Positions 35,472-46,610 of a stretch of DNA of 64,000 nt are shown here, piece after piece; the stretch's first letter is position 1; each line of letters opens with the position of its first letter. The notes beneath the pieces are model-generated. The model saw nothing but the letters and a program-made list of their open reading frames with translations, ran no database searches and was not told where the DNA came from. The DNA lies in NCBI GenBank assembly GCA_021234155.1, contig JAJEKV010000023.1, forward strand, positions 8,624,610 through 8,688,609, given 5' to 3'. The DNA comes from Isoetes taiwanensis. Lineage: Eukaryota > Streptophyta > Lycopodiopsida > Isoetales > Isoetaceae. A program made the position numbers and the translations under genes.

Positions 35472-37427
35472 TTTTTTTTTTTTTTTTTGAAGGAACGGAA
35501 CTGCTTTTTTATTCATATGATAGGAAGAATTACATCAACGATCCCACATGGATCTTATAGGAAGTATTTCTGCACATATATGAAAAGTACAACATATAAT
35601 GTTTCAACTTTCATAGAGGACTACTACAGGAGAAGCCTCAACATCTTCACCCTCCATGAACTGAAACTTATTGAATTGAGCAGCAATAAAACCAAAGAGA
35701 TATCAGATAGAGGTCACAGAACCTTTCAGTATCCTCTGAATCAAGACGAAAGGGTCACCCTGTAGAGGGCGTCTTCCACTTCCATTATCCATCAAGGAGC
35801 CCATACATCCTCAACTGTATGTAGATCAAGGAGCCCATACATCCTCGACCATATGCAGAAGACAACATGAAACAGCCACCATCACTTCTACCTGTATATA
35901 ACTTTGGAAGTGGGATAGGTGGACAAGCCCTATCACCAAGCTGCATTACTCTTACCATGACACTAAAAATATGATAAAGAAAAGTATAGATCAGTGTTAG
36001 AAGAGCAGTCTGCCACTCTGCTCATAGAAGCTGCCACTGCTTCTTGAATTCTAGTTTCTCGTATCATAAGCAAGCAAATTATCCTGTACATTAAACCGGA
36101 TCGATCGATTTCGCATTGTCGGGGTAAGCTTTCAATCTGAAGCTGGCTAGACAAAGCATATGCCCAGCCGCTAGACTCCTCCCTTTAAAGCCCAGTGCAA
36201 GATGTATAGATATCAGCAAAACCCTAGCTCGGCAATCCAATCCAGTCTAATCCATTCAACCTACTTGCATTACATACTAAAGAAGACCAAAACTGCATAA
36301 GTACCTGATCTTTCTCTAAACCATAAATTTAGTCTTTCCGCCAGCAGAAAAGGGTAAGAATAAACCAGAACATTCTAAATCACTTCAAGATTGTATTTCT
36401 TTAGATAAGCTTATCCAGAAAGAACTCAAGAACTTAACCTGCTTCAATTTGCATCAATTCAGCCTATATTTTTCAATCAATCCCAGGTCGACCCAGCCGT
36501 AGAAAAATCTTTTACTTGGATCCATCAACAGCTGCAAGGAAGAAATGAACTAATACGGCAAAAAAGAAACAAAGTTGAAGATCGCCTACAGGTTACATCT
36601 CAAGAAAGCCTGGAACAAACTTGTGAAGGACCAGTCTCAAAGCAAAAGAATGTCCTGGCCTGGCCACCATCCCCAAGAATCTCCTCTTCATGCTTCGCTG
36701 CTGATCCGAAGGCAAGGAGAAGAAGGCGGTAGCCTCCCCCAAAAGCGACCTAGATAGCTGGAAGGAGTAGAGAAGTCCAGGGATGTTGGTGGCAATGTCA
36801 AGATATCCCTCCTGTTTGGTTTGGGCCTCCTCAACAGATTGAAGCGCTTGCTTGGAGCGATGTTCAAGGTCACGGATCCGATGCTCTTTTTTCTAACAAA
36901 AGACGGGACTGATCACGGACCCGTTTACCAGGAAGCGTGGCATGTGAAGAGGATTGCCCCGGAGTATGGAGGCGAAGCGTGGCAATCTCCGCGTCATCGA
37001 TGACCTTTTGTTTCTGAGCCTCCAAAAGCTGAGTCTGGAGGGACGTTAACTGATTGGTGAGCGTGGAAAGCTGAGCTTCAAGGGAGGTGAGTCGAGCTTC
37101 ACGCTCAGTGAGATTTTGAACTTGAGTGCTGTAATTGTCACAAAGCTCTGAGTACAAGGTGTCTAGCTTAGCAATGTGTTTCTCCTTGTCACTCAGAAGG
37201 GTATCTTTGGACTTGTTCTGTTCCAATAAGTCCTGAATTTCAGTTTGGAGCTGCGCCTGCTGATCTGTAAGTAGGCGGGTCTGATCCTGAGCACTGGTGA
37301 GAGCTATATGGGCCTGTAATAGAGCCGCGTGCTTTTCTTGAAGTTGGGCTTCCAGGGTTTGAACATGGGCAGTGGCAGCTTGAAGGTCTCTTTGAACAGC
37401 ATCGGAAGCATCCAGGGACGCCTGACC
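35472..37427 (-). mobile_element. retroposed coiled-coil sequence, copy 3
   Basis: Same limits as copy 2: T-run from 35472, flanks ATCGTCTAGAATC at 35459-35471 and 37428-37440. The coiled-coil frame is open from its 5' edge to about 36,890, where an extra T in a run shifts it, and the remainder is disturbed near 36,720-36,860. Copies 2 and 3 share target site and flanks, so they spread by duplication of the whole 4-kb unit and not by separate insertions. Confidence 0.8.
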
Positions 37428-37614
37428 ATCGTCTAGAATCTTCATTGGAGACCTAATGGATGATTCGAGATAAAGTGATAAATATGGAGGGTTACGAAAC
37501 CATGCATGCATGCATGCGAAAAGTCTACTATGCATGCATGCCACGTCCATAATGCATTGGAAACAAGATATATAGATGCAACCAATGCTTGATTTGCATC
37601 ATCTTGGGAGAAAC

Positions 37615-38296
37615 ATGGCATTGTTAACATTATCTGGTAGTAGCATAATGATGCTCTTGATGATGTTTGCTTCATCTGCTGCGCAAAGATCAACCAAAGA
37701 AGATCATATTGTTATGCCAACTACGGCGAACGAGAAGATTGAGGTAAATAGCCATTGTCTTTCATTTCATGTAGCACCAGCATCATCAGGTAAAAATTCT
37801 TCACAAAAAAGATATGGGCAATTGATCTCTTATATTTTATGCTCTTTTGTTCTATTTTTCTATTTCTTATGCTGCATCACATGCTTCAAGATTTTTCACT
37901 CTGGCCTGCCTAACAGACACAGGGAAAAGGGGATTGATAAAAATAGCAACAGGGGATAAAGGCACTGATGGCGAAGTGGGTGTGCGAGTGTATGATGGGC
38001 AGTCTTCTTTTCTAGACTTCCCAAGCCTTGACAACCCTGGTGTTGATGATTTTGAGGCTTTGCATATCGATACTTTCACATTCCAAAACCAGCCCTGTTT
38101 CAAAAACGTTTGCGCTGCTAAAGTTAGATACTCCTCAAGCTCGCCTTGGTCTTTTGAGAGCGCTGGTGTTAAAGTGAAAGATTCTAATGGTGCTGTCGTA
38201 TCAGAGTCCTTTGGTGTCTATGGAAAAGCTCTTACTAGTAACTCAATTGTGTATCCGTACTTGGACAACGTAGCAATTGTGGGAAGCTGTGCCTAA
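37615..38296 (+). CDS. PLAT/ATS3-like protein, copy L, altered domain start
   Basis: Exon 1 37615-37789. Exon 2 carries the 10-bp deletion but is otherwise intact. The frame is restored only if the acceptor CACAG at 37918-37922 is used (exon 2 37923-38296), giving about 182 residues in which KRGLIKIATG replaces GDCTIEIKIATG. The first domain cysteine and most of beta-strand 1 would be lost, so function is doubtful. Confidence 0.45.
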
Positions 38297-38765
38297 TTAC
38301 AATGTAAGATGATGAATGTTTACATTCTATTGCAGCAAATAAGTTTTGTATATTCATCATAGTATATATATGATAATAAATATCTAGTGCAGATGTATTA
38401 AACATGGCGCTGATGTATTTTGTAGCTTAAGATGAGATAATTTTGTGTTGTTTTACATTTTACTTTTGAGTTGCTCCTGTAAATCAATATAGAGCATAGG
38501 AGATAGTCTTAGGCCCCAAACATGGGAACACAAATTTCATTTTCTTGATTCCGATATTTCTATTTGACAGAGTTTTCATTCACAGTGTTGTGGTCGTTCT
38601 GTAGAAATTATCACTGTGTAGAAATTGTAATGCAAGATATCGGGATGTCTGACAAATGATTGTATCCCAGCGTCCTCGATGATGAGCTAGGAAGTGCATA
38701 TGCCCTCAAGAAGCTCGTTGAAAGAATCCATAAGCACTTTTTATTATCATCCGAAGTAAAGAAAT

Positions 38766-38771
38766 CATTCC
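38766..38771. other. integration core CATTCC, left
   Basis: CATTCC at 38766-38771 is the point where array sequence (AAAT-CATTCC) meets the element (TAGGATGGG). The same hexamer is at the right edge (46605-46610) and at the internal junction (39764-39769). Uninterrupted units read AAATCATTCCATGCAA. Confidence 0.8.
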
Positions 38772-38805
38772 TAGGATGGGTCCTGATCTACACATAAGTG
38801 GCCGA
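38772..38805 (-). repeat. B2 repeat of the YR retroelement
   Basis: 34 bp starting TAGGATGGGTCCTGATC, identical to 39770-39803. Next to the integration core; the outer end of the element. Confidence 0.8.
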
Positions 38806-39607
38806 AGTGAAGTGGTATTCTCATTGAGCTTTGTGAAATCGTTGAATACAAATTGATTCCCCTATTAGGGTAGAGCTTTGAAAGAACGTGAAATATAAAT
38901 GCTCCGAAACTAGACAATCATCGAGAGCGCGAAGAGACTACGAAACACAAGATGAACAAAGATCTTTCATCCGCCGCTCGGTTTATACAAGGAAGAGAAA
39001 ACTGGTGCTCGCTTCTCCTCGGGATGCAAGCCCCGTCCTTGCGCAATCCCGTGCATCTCGATCACCAAGAGACCTCAGAATCAACCTGCAAAGGCAACGA
39101 TGAAGAAAAAACCCGTCAAGGAGTTAGGCGCCCTGCGCAATAATATATCAAATATCCAATCAAGTCCAGAGGCGCCAGGGCCACGCTGAACAAAGGAACA
39201 ACAGCCGACCAATCGAAAATCGTCCGCGGAATGACCATCGCGGAGAAAAATATTCGATTAGTGCTGCCTCAGAGGCTACAATGCCACGCTGAGGGATGAA
39301 AAATTGGAGGATGCCTCAGAGGCTACAGAGCCACGCTGAGAACACTGAACCATAAGAACATATAAACTTGCCAAGAACATCAGACAACGAAAAACATGGA
39401 GGGTGCCAGAGGCAGTAAAGCAATCTGAGAGGTAGAGAAAGAAGACAGAAACCGTAGATGGTCACTTGACCAAAGGAAAAGAGGAATAACAACATGGAAC
39501 AAACATGAACAATTTACTGTCAACAAACCCAAGAAACTCAACCGAACCAGAGCCAATGAACCCTATACCATCCGAGAAGAACACAAAGAGAGGGAGGGAA
39601 GGGCGGG
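38806..39607. other. non-coding tail region of the YR retroelement
   Basis: About 800 bp between the B2 end and the A2 repeat. It holds short direct repeats such as GCCTCAGAGGCTACA near 39267 and 39312. Short frames exist but none resembles a known protein. Confidence 0.5.
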
Positions 39608-39769
39608 AAGGTAGGTAGAAGGCGCTAAAGACAACAAAGCAAAGCTCAAGAGAATGCCGATAGCCAACCAAGGGAAAAACCGGTCTATAAATAGGAGGGC
39701 GTGATACTGGGGCGTCCCCATCCAAGGAATGACGGTTCTATTGCTATCGCAATAGAACCGTAGCATTCC
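39608..39769 (-). repeat. A2 repeat of the YR retroelement
   Basis: 162 bp matching 46449-46610 with one mismatch (GGGGCGTCCCC against GGGGCATCCCC). It contains a 13-bp perfect inverted repeat, ACGGTTCTATTGC at 39732-39744 and its complement at 39749-39761, separated by TATC and two bases from the core CATTCC. This is a likely recombinase binding site. Confidence 0.8.
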
Positions 39770-39803
39770 TAGGATGGGTCCTGATCTACACATAAGTGGC
39801 CGA
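39764..39803 (-). repeat. internal circle-junction copy: core CATTCC plus B1 repeat
   Basis: A2 and B1 meet here across CATTCC exactly as the two outer ends would meet in a circular intermediate. The end of the recombinase gene overlaps or abuts B1 on the minus strand. Confidence 0.8.
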
Positions 39804-39829
39804 TAGAAGAGGAACCTACCTCAAAGACC

Positions 39830-40853
39830 AAGATGGCGGGATACAGTGAGGCGCTCCTGAATGTCGGGTAGAATGTAGCGCAAGTGGGAAGCAGCAGAGC
39901 GCCAACGCCCGTGAGAGCGGACAATGTCGGCGATGACGAAGCAAAGAATCGTGGTAGCACCGCCTCTACCGCATGGGTGCCAAAATCCCGAGGCTCCAAA
40001 CCGATAAGACGCAGAGACTCAAACCACCACGAACGGGCAGCAGCATATGACAAAGGCCGTGTGGAGGACAAGGATGAGCGAAAAAGAGGGCCGCCCTCAG
40101 GTGGGTCGGAGGCACGAAAACAACAGACGGACAACAAACGCTGCAATAACATGACAGGCGTATGGGGAAAAAGCGGCTATGAGGACCTCCCGGCCACGCT
40201 GATTGGTCGCGACTTAGACTCGCGGATGTGCAACCGACATAGTCCGGGAAAAGGACAGTCGTGCTAATTCAAAAAGTGCAAAGGCTCGAAATTCTGGAGA
40301 AAACCAAAGAAAGAGATAGTGACTAGGCACGCCATGAGGTCAGCGCTTAATCGGGCTTGTGAGGGGGGGTAGTAGGGAGATGATTTGGCTTAACGGAGAC
40401 GCAAAGCCGAGGTAAACGTCGCCGTGAAGAAGAGTGGGTACGAGGGGCGGCTTGGCGGACCAACACAGGAAGAGGGGCTGAACAAGGCGAAGGAAAGTTG
40501 ATCAAGCTATGAAAAAAGGCAATAGCGGCAGAAGCGACCCCTATAGAAGTAGGACTACGATGGGTAGATATTAGAGAGGAGAAGAATGCAGCAACATGCA
40601 AAGAGGAGGCAGGTAAAGATGTAAGCTGCTGAGAGTGACACCACCGACGAAATTGAAGCCAGGCAGAAGAATAACTGAGCAAAGTTGACGGTGCGCAAGA
40701 CTGGAGAACAGAAGCCATAGCCGAGGTGAAGAAGGGAAATGAGGGGCCATCATAAAAAGGTAAAATATCTGGAACAAGGGAATAAGCAAGTGTTAATATC
40801 AACCAACCAAAAAAGAAAAAATAACACCATGGACTACTCCAAGCTATACCCAA
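39830..40853 (-). pseudogene. tyrosine recombinase of the YR retroelement
   Basis: The N-terminal part (40853-40347) has the SAM-like core-binding layout: APSTLLSYSSAWLQFRRWC, then SLHVAAFFSSLI and SIGVASAAIAFFH. The C-terminal part (40152-about 39840) contains PLSYAAARSWWFESLRLIGL and RDFGTHA. The catalytic Arg followed by GGAT is encoded near 39953-39970 and the box HGRWRS near 39899-39913, in a different frame from RDFGTHA, so a frameshift separates them. About 200 bp between the parts (40153-40346) reads poorly in one frame. The family catalyses integration of circular element DNA without an integrase. This copy looks inactive. Confidence 0.7.
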
Positions 40854-40977
40854 AACTAACCAACAACTCAGAAACCAGTCCCGACGCTATCAAACAGATG
40901 AGAAACAACCTTATGAAAATGAACAAACTTTCTAAAAAACATGTGAGATTACAAGAATGATGTGAGAAGAGACAATA

Positions 40978-41778
40978 TTAAGTATTAGAAAAATCACAAC
41001 GCAAGGCGAATAGTGCTGCATGACGACGGACACCTGCGATGCGGGAAGAAGGTGAAGGTAGTAAGGCCTGGGAGAATTCATGAAAGAAAACTGCGTCTCG
41101 AACAAAAGATTGCCAAGTGGAGGAGTCAACAGCAAGCAGTGGCCACCAAGGGGCAGAGGGCCAAGAGAAAACAAGTAGTGTGAGGCGGGCCCGGCAAATC
41201 CGAGCATGATGCAAAACCTCAGGAACCAAGGAAGGTGGAGGAAAGCAGTAGTTGTTAAACAGATGCCAGTCATAAGAAAAGGCGTTAGGCGCGATCCGAT
41301 GAGGATAACAATCTTTGGTGTTGAAGACTGGCAGGAGAGCATTAAAAGGGCTAGCAAAACGATCAACATGATGTGGCCCCCACCGCTCATCTAAGAGGCA
41401 AAAGACTGAGGGGGAAAGAGAAAATTCATCAAAGGCCCGAATTTTGGAAAGATAGTCAGCCCACTCATTCTCCAAGCGTGGAACCCAAACTGGCTCCAAC
41501 TGAATATGATGCTGATAGCAGAAAATTAGTACTTCCAGCAGCAAAAAATGAAGCACGGGGGATCGCGAACCGCCATTCTCAGAATAAAAAGAACACATTC
41601 TCGATTGTCCCCACGAAGCTATCACACAAGAGTCGACAACAACTAAAACACACCGGCCGCAAGATCTGAAAAAGAGCAAAGAGTTCACGCCAAGTAGAAG
41701 ATTGAGGCGGGCATCCGCCGAGAAATCTCCGTAAAAAGAGAGAAGCTCTAAACCGGACGTGAAAGCCAACCACCCCAT
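40978..41778 (-). pseudogene. RNase H and connection region of the YR retroelement
   Basis: Open for 266 codons. It contains PVWVPRLENEWADYLSK, the RNase H segment with the N-x-x-A-D motif, then HHVDRFASPFNALLPVFNTK and AFSYDWHLFNNYCFPPP, the conserved stretch after RNase H in DIRS-like pol proteins. The first half reads partly in a neighbouring frame. It continues from the RT region and is followed by the recombinase gene. Confidence 0.75.
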
Positions 41779-41885
41779 CCCTCATCACGGCATCAAAACC
41801 CAAGGTAGAATCGACGACACAAAGAAAGCGGCCACAATGGGGCTCTATCAAACTGACAAATAAGGGTCTGCCAAAGCTGGACCTC

Positions 41886-42837
41886 CTATTTTGCAAGGGG
41901 AGATAGAAGAAGGGGAGTATCCCAAAGGTCGGCCTGGCGTAGATCAAAATGGAGACCACAAGACAAGGCAGCACACAGACGACCCAGGACCAAGTGCAGG
42001 GATTGGATAAAGCCAAGAAAACGGGCAATCAGGCGAGGAGTGACAACTTGGGAAGACAACAAACTAGAACACAGAGACAAGACCCGTTCCTTCTTAGCCC
42101 GAGATATACGAAAGAAGCCCTCATGAGCGTCCACTATGAAACCTAAGAAAATTGTGCAATGTGAGAGACGAAACCGACACTTCTTCCAAGCTAAGAGAAA
42201 ACCGGCCCGTTGCAAATCAGAAATGACGCGGATCTCAGAGAACCTCGTGACATGTTTGGCATAAGAATAAAATATCATCGACATAGGGTAAGCAAACGGA
42301 CGCCTCGACCTCGCCAAAACCGAACCAACCTGTCCCGACTAATTTGGTAAAGACAAAAGGGGCTGGAGCTAGACCAAAGGGGAGGACATTAAAGACATAG
42401 AACTGGCCATCAAGCTCAAAACCCAAGAAAGTGCGATGAGAAGGCCAGATTGTGATATGATGATAACCGGATTTCAGGTCGACAAAGAAAGAGAAAGTTG
42501 GGTAGACACAGATGTGACAACAGTTTCGAGGGACTCATACCGAAAAGAGGGGATGGTCAAAAAAGAGTTTAGATAGCGCAGATCTAGGATGAGACGGAAT
42601 TTGTTTAGGCCTTTAGGGACGACCCCCAAGGGGGAACAGAAGAAGGGGCGGGAGGTGACTGGGGATGCGGCACCCGTACGCAGGAGATCGGCCACGCCAG
42701 CAGAGCGAAAGCAAAGTCACGATGGGCGCATAAAGACGAAAGTGGTTTGGAGCAGAGAAAGCATCGGGGAGGACACGGATGACCAAGGAAGGTGATAACC
42801 AAATCAGATCCAATTCAAAACCTGTTGTGAGGAGCAA
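41886..42837 (-). pseudogene. reverse transcriptase of the YR retroelement, frameshifted
   Basis: RT motifs occur in order on the minus strand but in several frames. PLGVVPKGLNKFRLILDLRY lies in 42695-42474. FNVLPFGLAPAPFVFTKL and the catalytic box LPYVDDILFLC (YVDD at 42274-42285) lie in 42426-42235. FLGFIVDAHEGFFRISRAKK and the thumb-like FLGFIQSLHLVLGR lie in 42317-41886. The breaks near 42480 and 42290 show at least two frameshifts. The motif spacing and the RNase H that follows are typical of DIRS-like pol. Confidence 0.8.
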
Positions 42838-43442
42838 ATGGATTGCCAGAAAGGAAGGGCCGCATGGAGGCGATTCAAGACTATAGTAGCCGAGGCCAAG
42901 TCATCAGCTGGGGAGGGGTCGATGCCAAGATGAGGGATGACCGAGGTAAATGGAGCACATTCTGAAAAGAGGGCACAAACTGTAAGTAACCAACCAAATA
43001 ACCAAGGAACTCGTCAAACCAAGAAGGCAAACGGACCCCGTGAACTTTATACATTTTGCACGCCGAAGTTAACCAAACCAAGCTCATACCTCAAAAGCTC
43101 GTGATACACGTAATACACCCACATGCAACAGTAAACCAAAGGAGAAAGTTGAACGAAGACTAGAAAAAACCCTTTAGGGCTAAGCACAAACACATGCATA
43201 CACAACCCCACCCAACTTGCATACATACACACCCCGTAGGAAAATAAAACATCTAACACCACCACAGCCCTCAATCGGATACCGTCCTAACATGCTAGAA
43301 CACAAATTGAAAACCAAACAACAAAACGTGAGCTAATGAAGAACGGGACGAGCCATAGCACCAAAATCATCTTAATAAAAGCATATGTAATAGTATTGCT
43401 TTAATGTAATATCCGAGGAGGTCAAATCGAGGGAGGCATAAA
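42838..43442. other. spacer between gag and RT of the YR retroelement
   Basis: About 600 bp without a convincing frame; probably the degraded start of pol. Confidence 0.4.
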
Positions 43443-44095
43443 TCATGGGCCGGGACGGGGAAAAAATGGAGTCGGGGCCGGCACCAAAGGACCCGGAGGT
43501 GGAATCAAAGGTGGCAGAGGGGCGTTAGGAGATCCGGCATTAACACGAGCATGGCAGGTTTCAATTCGATGGCCAAGCCGACCACAAAACGTGCAGAAAG
43601 GACGGGAACCAGATCGAGATGAAGAGAACTGGGATGGAGGCGCAGCAGAGAAGGAAGAGCCAGTAGAGGGAGCAGAGGGTCTCGAAGCAGGGGGGCGCCG
43701 ATCGCGATGCATTTGCCGAGCTAACTTCAATTTCCTGGAATCATCGGCAGATAAAGCGGGGCCCGCATGGTCATCAAAATCTAAAGCGACATCATAGCCT
43801 TCGCGATCAGCAATAATCAAGAACTTCATTCTCTGTAGGGTGGCAGCCTTACCTTCCTCAATAATCTGAAGAATCGTCTCGGGCACCCGAGGAGACAAAG
43901 CAGTCAAACGAGCATGAAGCTCCCGAAATCTCGACTCCGTGGCACAAAGGAACTCATACCGGTGGCGGACGACTCTCTTAAAGTTGGGAACAGACCGAGA
44001 CGCCTCGCTCCGAACCTCCCCGGGCGAAGCACCTCATCCGCCTCATGCACGTAAGCATCGAAGTAAGTGAGGACCGAAGGCTCAGACTGCGCCAT
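43443..44095 (-). pseudogene. gag-like protein of the YR retroelement, frameshifted
   Basis: Starts at ATG 44095 (MAQSEPSVLTYFDAYVHEAD) and ends at TGA 43443. The frame shifts near 44015; the downstream frame then runs through FRELHARLTALSPRVPETIL and ends in a proline-rich tail. A CCHC zinc knuckle (CTFCGRLGHRIETC) is at about 43554-43595, preceded by a Ser/Pro-rich linker. This is the nucleic-acid-binding end of a retroelement capsid protein. Confidence 0.7.
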
Positions 44096-44109
44096 CCGTG
44101 AATCGAGGG

Positions 44110-44628
44110 TCAGAAGAGTACCGAGGCACCATGTCCAATGATGGAGAAGGAATAGAGGAGCTCGCCGTTGGCAAGGAAATGGCTCAGCCTAATAGAAGGA
44201 CTGGCCGGGGCTTTAGAGAAAAACCGGGGAGGAACCGAGCAAAAGAAACAGTAAGAGACAACCCGAGATGGACCGGGTGAGCCGAGTGGGAAGGCATGCT
44301 TGTGCATCCGGATGTGGGGATAGCCGGCGTGACGGGTTTCACCGTAAAACAGCAAACCGACAAAGATAGTGGGCCCATCGATGCAATAGAGACCCCAAAG
44401 AAGCGCGTGCTCGCCGGACGGGTGGGGTAGATCGGCAAGGTCGATCAGAACCCTCGCCTCGGCCGTCGGGCTCGTAAGGAAGCCCGAGATGTGCTTTGGG
44501 AGAGCCCGTGATCCGCCATAATGTGAGATGTCTAGAAACAACAAGTTGCAAGCGTTAGAATGTAACCAAAAATCAACTACCGTGACATAAGGAGGGAGAC
44601 GAAAGAGCGTAAAGGGCATGATGCACAT
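44110..44628 (-). CDS. unknown ORF at the 5' side of the YR retroelement
   Basis: 172 open codons on the same strand as gag, ending 15 bp before the gag ATG. Segments such as HPSGEHALLWGLYCIDGPTI and HAGYPHIRMHKHAFPLG look protein-like, but I recognise no family. It could be the N-terminal part of gag or a separate ORF. Confidence 0.35.
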   Translation of the reverse strand: MCIMPFTLFRLPPYVTVVDFWLHSNACNLLFLDISHYGGSRALPKHISGFLTSPTAEARVLIDLADLPHPSGEHALLWGLYCIDGPTIFVGLLFYGETRHAGYPHIRMHKHAFPLGSPGPSRVVSYCFFCSVPPRFFSKAPASPSIRLSHFLANGELLYSFSIIGHGASVLF

Positions 44629-44639
44629 GAGTTAACGGG

Positions 44640-46448
44640 ATTAACGGAGCAAAAGGAAGAAATGAAAAAAATAATAAAAAGGAACTAGAAACAAGCCACA
44701 AACTTAACGAAAAAAATTGACAAGGAAAACATCGAAAAAACATAAAGAAATAATACAGGATAATGTTTGCATGTACATATGCACCATCGCATACCTAAAA
44801 CCCCAAAATCTAAAAAATAGTAGGTAAGCTAGACGGAATAAAAGCACACATAAAACCATAATGCTTAAATCGACAACATGCTAAAACATGCTAAATAGAT
44901 CAAATTGCGTACCACGCTATAGGATTAATGGGACAAAGAGAAGAACCTTACAAACAAACATAATGAATATCCTAACGACCATCTAAAGGGACCAATCCAA
45001 ATGGAAAAAATGCAAAAAACAAGATGTTATGAAAACAATGAGGGCAAGAGATGAATTTCAATCAAAGAGACAAGCGAAGAAAAAGCTCTAACGAGATTAC
45101 CTACTAAAACACGTGAAAAGAACAAAAGGGGGGGCGAAGACAACACAACCCCAACTATCTATAACGAACAACCCTGAAGGCGGTTTTGGGGAACTTGAAA
45201 AACCTCCATACAACGACTTTGTGCAAGCGAATGACCCAAAAACTTATATGGTAGAAATAAATACATATACCCATGGGGACGCAAGATCAATTTTATGCAC
45301 GATGAAGCAACAAAAAACAAAAACACCTACAACTAACAGCGAAAACCATACAGCCATAAGACGAGGCCAAGACGCAGAGCTAGCAACAACTATAAGAGCA
45401 ACACGATCGGATACCCCAACGCGGAACACAAAAAACCCAAGCAAAACAAACATGAATCGAAAATGAGGAAAGCACAAAAAGAATGCAAGGGAATGAGAAA
45501 ACAACGTGCAACTCCCCAAAGGTGCACAAAAATCCCAGGGAAACCCGTACTGGGTATCCCCAGAAAAATAGGGAACCGAACCCGGTATCCCTCCCTTGAA
45601 AGAGGAGGCGGAGCGATGGATGGCGGCAAGCCTGGAGCTGGCGGTGGCAGCCCATAGGAACTCCGGAACCAACAAAAAGGGGGACCAAGACGTGGTAAGG
45701 CACAGGCAAATGTGCGAGCCGATAAAATGAGAGCTATTTCGCCAAAAAGATCATAATGAACCAAAAAATCCGGAACCAAAAACCGCATGATAGGATCTAC
45801 CGGACAGAGGGAGAAGGAAAGACTAAAGGAGGAAGGGAAAAAACTGCCGAGGCAAGCAATTAACTTCCCAAGCAAACCCGGCTCTGAGCCGATTGTTGCT
45901 GGGCAGACAGGGTCTATCCGGCAGCTGCCATACTGCCGATCAATCTGGCAGACGGCAAACCGGGCCGATTTAGCCAAATGGGCCGTGGAGCTTAACAGAA
46001 TCAACCGCCCAGATCCAAACCGATGGCAAAGCAGCAGAGAAACCAGCAGACGGATCCAAAGGCAAACAGAGCACGCAAATGAACAGACAAAAAACCAACG
46101 AGAAAGCAGCAGGACGGAATCAAAAGCATAAACAGCTCCAACAGGACGGAATCAAAAGCATAAACAGCTCCAAATGAACAGACAAAAAACAAAGGGAGAA
46201 AACTAACCAATACCGCTGTTCAAACCACCGAGTTGAAGCATCCATCGAGCCGAGCATGGCATATGGATCCAAGTAAAACAGGAGAGATTAACCCAAAACA
46301 AACCAACAGCCGTACCTTGTTAGGTGCAGAATCAGGATGTGGGACGCAGATGAGAACAGAGGCAGCCACCGAAGTTCGTCTTGGCGTGGATCTCCTTGGA
46401 TGGTGTCGGTTCGCCCTAGCGTGGATGGCCTTGGCTGGTGCGCCTTGA
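44640..46448. other. 5' untranslated region of the YR retroelement
   Basis: A-rich on the plus strand, with no supported ORF. A direct duplication of about 34 bp (CGGAATCAAAAGCATAAACA and following bases) is at 46115-46175. Confidence 0.4.
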
Positions 46449-46610
46449 AAGGTAGGTAGAAGGCGCTAAAGACAACAAAGCAAAGCTCAAGAGAATGCCG
46501 ATAGCCAACCAAGGGAAAAACCGGTCTATAAATAGGAGGGCGTGATACTGGGGCATCCCCATCCAAGGAATGACGGTTCTATTGCTATCGCAATAGAACC
46601 GTAGCATTCC
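46449..46610 (-). repeat. A1 repeat and outer end of the YR retroelement
   Basis: 162 bp, one mismatch to 39608-39769. It carries the same 13-bp palindromic arms at 46573-46585 and 46590-46602 and ends in the core CATTCC (46605-46610), followed by array sequence ATGCAATAAAGG. Confidence 0.8.

Larger units (their letters stand above)
38772..46610 (-). mobile_element. tyrosine-recombinase retroelement with split direct repeats (PAT/Ngaro-like)
   Basis: The 7.84-kb insert has minus-strand genes in the order gag, RT, RNase H, tyrosine recombinase. Its terminal layout on the minus strand is A1 (46610-46449), coding region, B1 (39803-39770), A2 (39769-39608), about 800 bp, then B2 (38805-38772). 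A1 and A2 are 162 bp with one mismatch; B1 and B2 are 34 bp and identical. There is no integrase, no LTR and no ordinary target duplication. Split direct repeats are the hallmark of PAT and Ngaro groups, as opposed to the inverted repeats of DIRS1. I saw no adenine methyltransferase. gag, RT and recombinase all carry frameshifts, so the copy is probably inactive. Confidence 0.85.

Noticed and set aside
29391-37440. ATCGTCTAGAATC flanks as LTR or transposon ends
   Set aside because: The same sequence occurs once in units without the insert, so it is a duplicated target site.
39462-39793. Frames starting MDGDAPVSRPP at both ends of the retroelement
   Set aside because: They fall in the A repeats and are duplicated only because those repeats are; no protein family is recognised.
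38772-46610. LTR retrotransposon
   Set aside because: The repeats are split (A and B parts, one pair internal), there is no integrase, and a tyrosine recombinase gene follows RNase H.
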